Shown here: piece after piece, positions 1-5,219 of the stretch
How positions within the stretch are numbered: position 1 is the stretch's first letter
Layout of the letters: every line of letters begins with the position of its first letter
Source of the DNA: Methanothrix sp.
GTDB taxonomy: Archaea; Halobacteriota; Methanosarcinia; Methanotrichales; Methanotrichaceae
Assembly (NCBI GenBank): GCA_028679775.1
Contig: JAJRAX010000200.1
Location: 1-5,956 of the forward strand
Reading direction: 5' to 3'
DNA length: 5,956 nucleotides
The notes under the pieces: generated by a model
The model's database searches: none
Told to the model about the DNA's origin: nothing
Seen by the model: the letters and a program-made list of their open reading frames with translations, nothing else
Made by a program: the position numbers and the translations under genes

Positions 1-1
1 A

Positions 2-997
2 GCTGATGATCTAGTGGCTGCAAATAATTCCTCGGAGAATTCGGAGCTAAATGTGACTCTGCTCGATTTTGGCCCTATTGGGGATCATGGCTGGACGTAC
101 GAGGCCCATGTGGGGGCATCCAAAATGGCAGAGCAGCTTCCTTATGTCAACTTATCTGAAAGAGAGAACGCTGCGGGTTCTGGCGCCGCCGATCTACTGA
201 GAAATTATGCCCAGGAGAGGGGAGGTCTGATATTCTGTCACAGCTCGGCCTTCGCTGATGCAATCCGTGAAGTAGCTCCACAGTATCCGAATGCCATCTT
301 TATGTGCGGTGGCGGCACGGAAAAGCTGGCAGATAATGCCGGGGTATATTACGAGAGAATCTATGAGGCACAATACCTAGCGGGAATTGTAGCGGGCAAT
401 ATGACCAAGACCGATAAAGTCGCTTTTGCGGCAGCACTTCCCACGTCTCAAGTAGTAATCGGAATCAATGCCTTTGCCAAAGGAGTCGCCGCCTCCAATC
501 CCCGTGCCCGGGTTTATGTAGACTGGATCGGAGGATGGTATGATCCTGAAAAAGAGCGTGCAGTAGCTTTAGCACTTATAAATGATGGGTGCGATATCAT
601 AACTCACTGGTCGGATTCCGACGCAACAGGCCAGACTGCAGACGAGATGGGCATCTACTTCATATCTTTCGGATCAGATGTAGGCAGGTTCTCTCCGCGA
701 GTATTTCTTACTGGTGCTGTCTGGGACTGGCAGCCTATTATGACAGATATCGTTGAGTCGGTGCATAATGCAACGTGGTACACTCATCCATCACAAGAAT
801 GGTGGTATGGGCTCGCAGAGGGTGGTGCAAAGCTGGCACCTTTTGGTGAAATGGTTCCCGATAGTGTCAGATCTTATGTGTGTGAGAGGCAAAAGGAGAT
901 TGTGCAAGGTGAAATGGTGATCTTTCCAGGGATGAGCGATGAAGTGCTGAAAAAGATGTATTATCTCGAAACCAATGTTGTGGGCTCTCTGCCATGA
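2..997 (+). CDS. BMP-family (PnrA/Med-like) ABC transporter substrate-binding lipoprotein, 5' partial
   Basis: This is the C-terminal, nearly complete solute-binding domain of a basic membrane protein (BMP) family receptor. Such proteins sit on the outer face of the membrane and deliver ligand, typically purine nucleosides or related compounds, to an ABC permease. Numbering residues from the GTG at 14, the family hallmarks are LLDFGPIGDHGWTYEAH (about 16-32), FCHSSAFADAI (74-84), YYERIYEAQYLAGIVAG (112-128), ITHWSDSDATG (196-206), GAVWDWQP (234-241) and KLAPFGEMVP (273-282). The frame stays open upstream of 14 to the window edge and no ribosome site precedes that GTG. The true start, signal peptide and lipobox are therefore probably outside. 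The end matches the usual BMP ending (MSDE...VVGSLP), but the segment before it is short: VIFPG runs straight into MSDE without the usual extra strands. The ligand is not certain. It converges with the debranching enzyme gene, 20 bases apart. Confidence 0.87.
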   Translation, partial: ADDLVAANNSSENSELNVTLLDFGPIGDHGWTYEAHVGASKMAEQLPYVNLSERENAAGSGAADLLRNYAQERGGLIFCHSSAFADAIREVAPQYPNAIFMCGGGTEKLADNAGVYYERIYEAQYLAGIVAGNMTKTDKVAFAAALPTSQVVIGINAFAKGVAASNPRARVYVDWIGGWYDPEKERAVALALINDGCDIITHWSDSDATGQTADEMGIYFISFGSDVGRFSPRVFLTGAVWDWQPIMTDIVESVHNATWYTHPSQEWWYGLAEGGAKLAPFGEMVPDSVRSYVCERQKEIVQGEMVIFPGMSDEVLKKMYYLETNVVGSLP

Positions 998-1009
998 GGC
1001 GATAACAGA

Positions 1010-1014
1010 TTTTT
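1010..1014 (+). terminator. Possible weak T-run terminator after the BMP gene
   Basis: A run of five T on the plus strand (1010-1014), followed by GTTCTA, lies 12 bases after the BMP stop in the 20-base gap before the convergent gene. Archaeal transcription often ends at short U-tracts without a strong hairpin. No convincing stem precedes it, so this is tentative. Confidence 0.3.
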
Positions 1015-1017
1015 GTT

Positions 1018-2889
1018 CTATTGGCTCGCCTGCCAGGCCCGCAGCACTTCCGCCACAGACCAGGCCTGAGAGATGCATCCTCCTGGTCGCTGGGGAGAAT
1101 CGCCATCAAAGACCTCTGGGATGGTTTCTATCCCGACCGATGGAAGCGTCAAGAGCGGTCGCAGAGTCTCTTTAGCCTTGCGGAGAACCGGCTTTTTCCT
1201 GCCTTTGATTGCGATCAGAGCATCGATGTAAGGTCCCATGAGCCAAGGCCAGACGGTTCCCTGGTGGTATGAACCATCCCGACGACCTGGGTCTCCCTCA
1301 TATCTGCCCTCGTAGCGTGGGTCGGACGGCGCGAGGGTGCGCAGCCCAAATGGGGTGAGCAGATCTCTGGTTACCACCTCGAAGACTGCTTCTCTCTTGA
1401 CGGCAGGCAGGAGATCTTTTATTCCTGCGGCGATTATCTGGTTGGGCCGGATGGATGCGTCCTCAGGGTCTATCACATCGTAAAGACAGCCTGTCTCGCT
1501 GTTCCAGAACCTCTGGAAGCTGTCTTTCACTTTTTTCGCAAGCCTTGAAAAATTCGGATTGGGATTTCTTGAACCCTTTCCCAGTTCCAGATAAAGCCTG
1601 TTCATGTCCAATAGAGCTGAATACCAGAGGGCATTGATCTCGCAGCATTTTCCGGATCGCGGGGTGACTGGCCGGCCTTCGAGACGAGCATCCATCCAGG
1701 TGAGAGCCGGGCCGCAGAATACAAGCCCGTCCTCGGCGGCACCGAAGTCCTCAGCCGGCCGGCAATATCGGTGGAATACATCCAGCAACCTCGGCCAAAT
1801 CTCTTTTAAGAACTGGCGGTCCCGGCTATGCTCAAAATAGATTGACACAGCCCTCACAAACCACAGCGACGCATCCACTGTATTGTAGGATCTGGCTCCC
1901 AGGTCGTTGGGCAGGACTCCATTCTCCATGGCGCCTGCAAATGACCTCAAGACCATTGCCGCCTCTTTTTCGCGACCGGTAGTCAGCAAAAGCCCTGGCA
2001 GGGCGATCATGGCATCACGCCCCCAATCATCAAACCAGTGATACCCTGCGATGATGCTCAGGCTCTTGCCTCTCTTTGCCAGGAAGCTGTCTGCGGCCAT
2101 TGCCAGCGCGGGAATTGGTGCCTTCAGCCCGGCTAGGCGAGACTTCTCTCGTTTCATCTCAGTCTGCCAGTCGGGCATGCTGCTCCTCCTGGTTGAGGCT
2201 GATATGGCGAAGAAAACGTCTTCGGATAAATTCATCTCGAAGCTGCCGGGGCTTGCTAGGTCTTCATTCCAGGCTAGACCCCGGCGACGCTCAGCCTCGT
2301 ATTCGAAGTTGTAGTAGACATCCTCGTTGGATTGATACGCCGGACCGTCTGAGAGAAGGAATAGGGATACGTCCGGGAGGGCTCTTGACCTGATGACCGC
2401 CCCTCCTGCCAGAGGCTCCTGGCTCATTTTCGGCAGTGATGAGGCAGCATGAAATCCGCGGCTGTGGACCAGCGGAACAATGCGCAAATGGCCTTGTCCA
2501 TTTTTAATCTTGTAGGTGATGATGGTGGTGTTCTCGCCTTGGATCATGAACACTGTCTTCTCGATACTGCAGTCGCCGATCTGATAGCAGAATCGCGGGA
2601 ACGGGTCCTGGCGAAATTCCTTGAGGTATTTGAATCCTTGAGGATGGATCGTGCCAGGGTACTGGTGATTGGCCAGAGACTGTCCGTCTATCTCCTCGTC
2701 CAGAGATGATAGCAGAAGCCATCGATCCACTGGGGGGTGCAGCGCTGCCACGAGGAGTCCGTGATAGGATCGGGTGTTGCCGCCTGAGATGGTGGCTGAG
2801 GCATAGCCGCCCAGGCCATTGGCCAGCAGCCATTCGCGGCTCGCGCCCTCTTCATAACTGCCCGGTCGGGCAGCAAATGACGTCATCAT
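1018..2889 (-). CDS. Glycogen debranching enzyme, archaeal-type amylo-alpha-1,6-glucosidase
   Basis: This 623-residue cytoplasmic enzyme is predicted to hydrolyse alpha-1,6 branch points of glycogen-like glucans. The N-terminal domain (about 1-245) is the bacterial/archaeal debranching beta-domain, with its signature WLLANGLGGYASATISG (20-36) and TRSYHGLLVAAL (39-50). The C-terminal part (about 260-620) is the six-hairpin GDE_C glucosidase domain, with YHWFDDWGRDAMIALPG (283-299), GVLPNDL (324-330), TWMDARLEGRPVTPRSGK (397-414), YHQGTVWPW (541-549) and CISQAWSVAEVLRAW (605-619). D400 in TWMDA is a plausible catalytic acid by analogy only. The domain set is complete, and there is no GH13 transferase half as in the eukaryotic bifunctional enzyme and no signal peptide. 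The start is fixed: a stop codon lies directly upstream in frame, and the first ATG (2889) or the adjacent ATG (2886) is preceded by GGAGG. The first ATG overlaps the GH57 stop as ATGA, so translation is probably coupled. Confidence 0.93.
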   Translation of the reverse strand: MMTSFAARPGSYEEGASREWLLANGLGGYASATISGGNTRSYHGLLVAALHPPVDRWLLLSSLDEEIDGQSLANHQYPGTIHPQGFKYLKEFRQDPFPRFCYQIGDCSIEKTVFMIQGENTTIITYKIKNGQGHLRIVPLVHSRGFHAASSLPKMSQEPLAGGAVIRSRALPDVSLFLLSDGPAYQSNEDVYYNFEYEAERRRGLAWNEDLASPGSFEMNLSEDVFFAISASTRRSSMPDWQTEMKREKSRLAGLKAPIPALAMAADSFLAKRGKSLSIIAGYHWFDDWGRDAMIALPGLLLTTGREKEAAMVLRSFAGAMENGVLPNDLGARSYNTVDASLWFVRAVSIYFEHSRDRQFLKEIWPRLLDVFHRYCRPAEDFGAAEDGLVFCGPALTWMDARLEGRPVTPRSGKCCEINALWYSALLDMNRLYLELGKGSRNPNPNFSRLAKKVKDSFQRFWNSETGCLYDVIDPEDASIRPNQIIAAGIKDLLPAVKREAVFEVVTRDLLTPFGLRTLAPSDPRYEGRYEGDPGRRDGSYHQGTVWPWLMGPYIDALIAIKGRKKPVLRKAKETLRPLLTLPSVGIETIPEVFDGDSPQRPGGCISQAWSVAEVLRAWQASQ

Positions 2890-4361
2890 TCATCCTCCGA
2901 TAGCTGATTTTCAACTGCTTTGATCAGGCTCTTTCGGAGCCTTTCACCCCTGAGGCTCTTTGACTGGTCGATCCTCTCTGCCAGGTCTGAATCACCAAGG
3001 CTGGTCTCTGCCCAGAAGGCCAGATCGCCCCTACTGTTGTGATATTGAAGCGACTCGATAGACACTGTTTTCAGGATATTTTGCAGGCCCGCGAGGCTCC
3101 AGGCCATCTCTCTGGTGAACTGGTCCACACCTGTAGCAAAGAGGAATGGCGAGTCAGCCAGATGGATTTTCTTCTTGAGCCGGTAGTGAAGGTCGCCTAG
3201 AACGCTGAAGTATGTAACTGATGCATCATAAGGTATGCCGTAAGGGCTGAAGTAGCTATGAACCTCTCCGGGACCACCGCCGTGAGTGAAAATGTAATAG
3301 AGGTGATCGGAAATGCCCAGAGTTCTCCAAATCCTCAGGAGATCCTCATCTCTGCTCTCTTTGACTGGGGCCTCCAACCTCTTTTGGTAGATGAAGCAGG
3401 CCTGCTGCAAGGCGTTTCCCAGCCAGCAGCTCGTATCCCTCTCGATGTCCGCCCAGGAGACCGAATTTGGAACCGATAGCTCTCTATTCGGGGCAATCAT
3501 CCGGGCGATCTCCTCTGGTGTCGCAAAGCGGAGGTTGTCATGCTTTCTGACCTCGTCAGGCAGGTGGCGCAGGAATTCGAAGATTCCCGTGTCCACCCAC
3601 TGATGCTCTCCGAATGTCTCATAGTCGCAGAATATGTTTATGCATTGACCTGGCGCGGTTGCGAGCCAGTTGGCATACTTGTCGGCGGTAAGAGGGTACT
3701 CCTTCCAGTCATGTGAGGAAAACCGAAATCCTATGTCATCTGTGAGCTTGTAATTTCGCAAAAGCAGTGAGATTTCCGTCTTTGGTGGTCGGTAGACAAA
3801 ATTTGGGTCTGCAACTATGCCCTCGGTAAATATGGCTTTGTAACCCAATCCATCGACCATCTTTGCAATCTCATCATTGTAAATCAGCTCGGTGTTCTCG
3901 AAGGTTGTAGGGCGCTTGGAAAAGATATCCCAGATCAGCTCCCTGTGCATCTTTACCTCCTCATAGAACTCGCTTTTATCCTCGTAGAGGCTGGCCAGGC
4001 TGTGATAGTAGGTCTGCTCCATCACCTCTACTCTGCCGGTGTCCACGAGCCTGACGAATGAATCCAGAACATCGGGACGGCAACTGCGGCACTGCTCTAA
4101 GAAGACGCCTGAGAAGCTGTAAGCGACTGAGAAAGGCCGGTCCGATCCCTCGTATCTCCTAATGCACTCTGAGATCACTTCGTTGGCGGGCAGATAACAT
4201 TTGTCGGATACTCGCTCAAAGATCCTTCTGTTCTCAGAATCATCGAAATAAAAGTCACGCAGATTGGGGACGACCTCTTTGAGCGGAGATCCATCCCAGA
4301 AGAAATTCTTCTTGAGCCGGAGGGGTTGGTGGACCTCAAAAGAGAGGGATACAAGGGTCAT
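2886..4361 (-). CDS. GH57 family alpha-amylase-type glycoside hydrolase
   Basis: This 491-residue intracellular enzyme (no signal peptide) is predicted to act on alpha-1,4-glucan as an amylase or 4-alpha-glucanotransferase. All five GH57 conserved regions are present in order: FEVHQP (8-13), VEVMEQTYYHSLA (111-123), FENTELIYN (154-162), IFCDYETFGEHQW (243-255) and SWADIERDTSCWLGN (302-316). By family analogy E158 is the nucleophile and D246 the acid/base. The DYETFGEH form resembles the alpha-amylase group that includes the Methanocaldococcus enzyme rather than amylopullulanases. The C-terminal helical segment HSYFSPYGIPYDA (368-380) is also typical. The start is secure: a TGA lies two codons upstream in frame and no earlier ATG is possible. 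No Shine-Dalgarno is seen, but a TATA box lies about 25 bases upstream, suggesting a leaderless message. It is the first gene of a two-gene operon and overlaps the debranching enzyme by 4 bases. The exact reaction cannot be told from sequence. Confidence 0.92.
   Translation of the reverse strand: MTLVSLSFEVHQPLRLKKNFFWDGSPLKEVVPNLRDFYFDDSENRRIFERVSDKCYLPANEVISECIRRYEGSDRPFSVAYSFSGVFLEQCRSCRPDVLDSFVRLVDTGRVEVMEQTYYHSLASLYEDKSEFYEEVKMHRELIWDIFSKRPTTFENTELIYNDEIAKMVDGLGYKAIFTEGIVADPNFVYRPPKTEISLLLRNYKLTDDIGFRFSSHDWKEYPLTADKYANWLATAPGQCINIFCDYETFGEHQWVDTGIFEFLRHLPDEVRKHDNLRFATPEEIARMIAPNRELSVPNSVSWADIERDTSCWLGNALQQACFIYQKRLEAPVKESRDEDLLRIWRTLGISDHLYYIFTHGGGPGEVHSYFSPYGIPYDASVTYFSVLGDLHYRLKKKIHLADSPFLFATGVDQFTREMAWSLAGLQNILKTVSIESLQYHNSRGDLAFWAETSLGDSDLAERIDQSKSLRGERLRKSLIKAVENQLSEDE
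2894..2898 (-). promoter_or_regulatory. Shine-Dalgarno site of the debranching enzyme gene
   Basis: The minus strand reads GGAGG, then ATGA, then ATGATG. The GGAGG core is 4 bases from the first ATG (2889) and 7 bases from the second (2886). Spacing favours the second ATG, which would shorten the protein by one Met. The site lies inside the last codons of the GH57 gene. Confidence 0.75.
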
Positions 4362-4376
4362 GGTTCATATATTGGG

Positions 4377-4402
4377 GCGCGAAATATTTACATCCTTCGC
4401 GC
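4377..4402. promoter_or_regulatory. Inverted repeat bracketing the GH57 operon TATA box (candidate operator)
   Basis: Perfect 7-bp arms GCGCGAA (4377-4383) and TTCGCGC (4396-4402) are separated by 12 bases that hold most of the TATA element. Arm centres are 19 bp apart, near two helical turns, as expected for a dimeric repressor. The repeat sits upstream of the predicted transcription start, so it would act as DNA rather than as an RNA hairpin. The binding protein is unknown. Confidence 0.45.
4382..4390 (-). promoter_or_regulatory. TATA box for the GH57-debranching enzyme operon
   Basis: The minus strand carries TAAATATTT, centred 25 bases from the A of the GH57 ATG. In archaea TATA boxes lie about 25 bases before the transcription start, so the start is predicted at or within a few bases of the ATG. 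Absence of any ribosome-binding site fits a leaderless mRNA. Confidence 0.6.
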
Positions 4403-4434
4403 AAATTTTTGATATTATCTGCGTCTGACCAAAA

Positions 4435-4444
4435 CGTTTAAACG
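4435..4444 (+). promoter_or_regulatory. TATA-like palindrome of the RAM-domain gene promoter
   Basis: CGTTTAAACG is a perfect 10-bp palindrome preceded by an A-rich stretch (CCAAAA) that could serve as the BRE. Centred near 4439.5, it predicts transcription starting around 4462-4466. This leaves a leader of about 20 bases before the ATG at 4486. Because it is palindromic it could also be a protein-binding site. Confidence 0.5.
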
Positions 4445-4462
4445 CACAAACATCGTTCTCTG

Positions 4463-4482
4463 TGCTTCCAGTGGGGGAAGCA
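4463..4482 (+). promoter_or_regulatory. Leader hairpin overlapping the ribosome-binding site of the RAM gene
   Basis: Arms TGCTTCC (4463-4469) and GGAAGCA (4476-4482) form a perfect 7-bp inverted repeat with a 6-base loop AGTGGG. The likely ribosome site is GGGGG (4473-4477, with one G-U wobble against the 16S end), 8 bases before ATG 4486. It lies in the loop and 3' arm, so folding would partly hide it. The structure is seen in the sequence; a regulatory role is inference. Confidence 0.4.
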
Positions 4483-4485
4483 GTA

Positions 4486-4764
4486 ATGTTAATTGGATTT
4501 ACTATGATCAAGGTTAGCCCCGGCCAGGAAGGATCGGTTTATGCCAATCTTCAGAAGAGGCCGGAGATAAGGGACGTTTATCGTCTCTTTGGAGAGTATA
4601 GCTTCTTTTTGGTCATGCAGGCCGAAGAGAGAAATGCATTCAGCCGAATGCTCGGCGAGATAACGACCAGGGAGAATGTCATAAAGGCCGGACCCGTTCT
4701 CTTCAGCAGAGATAAGTGCGATAGGGGCGCGGGCCGTCCTGATCCTGTTCCTGTCTGCAGTTAA
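4486..4764 (+). CDS. Stand-alone Lrp/AsnC ligand-binding (RAM) domain protein
   Basis: This 92-residue protein consists of the RAM/ACT-like effector domain of Lrp/AsnC regulators, without the helix-turn-helix. The first strand is IGFTMIKVSPG (3-13), helix 1 spans roughly 14-26, the strand pair VYRLFGEYSFFLVMQAE (31-47) carries the family's characteristic G-E-Y turn, helix 2 is about 50-60, and the last strand VIKAGPVLFS (65-74) closes the fold. Such domains assemble as dimers to octamers and bind small effectors, often amino acids. A stand-alone copy cannot bind DNA itself and may modulate full-length Lrp partners. The tail 75-92 (with C78 and C91, Pro- and Arg-rich) extends past the usual end of the domain. 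ATG 4486 was chosen over GTG 4462 because the family begins at this strand and a wobble ribosome site GGGGG lies 8 bases before it. It diverges from the glycogen operon, and its ligand is unknown. Confidence 0.85.
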   Translation: MLIGFTMIKVSPGQEGSVYANLQKRPEIRDVYRLFGEYSFFLVMQAEERNAFSRMLGEITTRENVIKAGPVLFSRDKCDRGAGRPDPVPVCS

Positions 4765-4779
4765 AAATAAGCCCCTGGC
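4761..4779 (-). terminator. Terminator of the thiolase-DUF35 operon
   Basis: Reading the minus strand just after the DUF35 stop, a small GCC-AGG-GGC hairpin (4779-4771) is followed by TTATTTTTAA (4770-4761). It lies in the 20-base convergent gap and runs into the RAM stop codon. The stem is short, so the T-run is the main evidence. Confidence 0.4.
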
Positions 4780-4784
4780 AATTC

Positions 4785-5210
4785 CTATTTTTTTTCTTCT
4801 TTATTTTCAGGTTCTATGAGCGGCGCGAACTTGGTTCCGTAATAGATTATGCCCCTGTCGCCTTCCTTTCCCAGGATACGAAATACCGGTCGCACGCGCA
4901 TGCCGATTTTTGGTACCGTCAAGCTGGAGACTATCTGGCCGGTGATCTTGGGTCCCTCATCCAGTTGAATGATGGCCAGATTATAGGGCGTCAACCTCTC
5001 GAATTCCTCGGTGGCGTTATAGATGGTCGTGAATGTGACGACCGTCCCTGTTCCCCCGAATGTGTACTCCTCCAAGTGTGCCCCGCGGCGGCAGTTGGGG
5101 CAGAGGTTTCTCGGCGGGAAGAAGTATTCATTGCAGCGGGTGCAGTGTGTCCCGGAGAGATTGTATCTCTGCGGTATGCTCCTCCAGAATCTAGGCGCTT
5201 GGGTTGTCAT
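4785..5210 (-). CDS. DUF35 zinc-ribbon/OB-fold protein of the thiolase-HMG-CoA synthase complex
   Basis: This 141-residue DUF35 family protein has an N-terminal helix (PRFWRSIPQRYNL), a rubredoxin-like zinc ribbon with CTRC and CPNC (C23, C26, C37 and C40 from the ATG), and an OB-fold (about 50-128, with GTGTVVTFTTIY and KITGQIV). In archaea this family links acetoacetyl-CoA thiolase to HMG-CoA synthase and forms part of a shared CoA-binding site, so that acetoacetyl-CoA is channelled into the mevalonate pathway. Its position directly after a thiolase supports that role rather than the acyl-CoA roles of other DUF35 proteins. ATG 5210 is preferred over the in-frame GTG at 5216 because GAGG at 5219-5216 is a ribosome site 5 bases before the ATG and includes that GTG's first base. 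The gap to the thiolase stop is 2 bases. The tail ENKEEKK is highly charged and encoded by an A-rich tract. Confidence 0.92.
   Translation of the reverse strand: MTTQAPRFWRSIPQRYNLSGTHCTRCNEYFFPPRNLCPNCRRGAHLEEYTFGGTGTVVTFTTIYNATEEFERLTPYNLAIIQLDEGPKITGQIVSSLTVPKIGMRVRPVFRILGKEGDRGIIYYGTKFAPLIEPENKEEKK
4788..4808 (+). terminator. T-rich terminator of the RAM gene
   Basis: Eight consecutive T (4788-4795) are followed by a pyrimidine-rich stretch with further T3-T4 runs up to 4808, starting 24 bases after the RAM stop. This is a good archaeal U-tract terminator. On the other strand the same bases encode the Lys/Glu-rich C-terminus of the DUF35 protein. Confidence 0.6.
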
Positions 5211-5212
5211 CT

Positions 5213-5219
5213 TCACCTC
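5213..5219 (-). promoter_or_regulatory. Shine-Dalgarno site of the DUF35 gene inside the thiolase end
   Basis: The minus strand reads GAGGTGA (5219-5213), then AG, then ATG. This matches the anti-Shine-Dalgarno complement GGAGGTGA over seven bases, and its final TGA is the thiolase stop codon. Terminating ribosomes would sit on the site, favouring coupled translation, and it decides the DUF35 start. Confidence 0.7.

Noticed and set aside
14..16. GTG at 14 as the true start of the BMP gene
   Set aside because: The frame is open to the window edge, no ribosome site precedes it, and this start would leave the protein without the signal peptide and lipobox expected of the family.
1021..2709. Several plus-strand open frames of 60-105 codons opposite the debranching enzyme gene
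   Set aside because: They lie antisense to a clear full-length enzyme, have low-complexity Arg/Ser/Pro-rich translations with no family likeness, and no promoter or ribosome site that I could see.
4464..4481. Resemblance of TTCCAGTGG...GGGG to an archaeal origin recognition box core
   Set aside because: The match is short and single, is explained by the hairpin and ribosome site, and no orc1/cdc6 gene or repeated boxes are present.
4462..4485. GTG 4462 as start of the RAM protein (adding 8 residues)
   Set aside because: The promoter predicts transcription starting about here, so it could only be leaderless. Family proteins begin at the first strand after ATG 4486, which has a ribosome site at proper distance.
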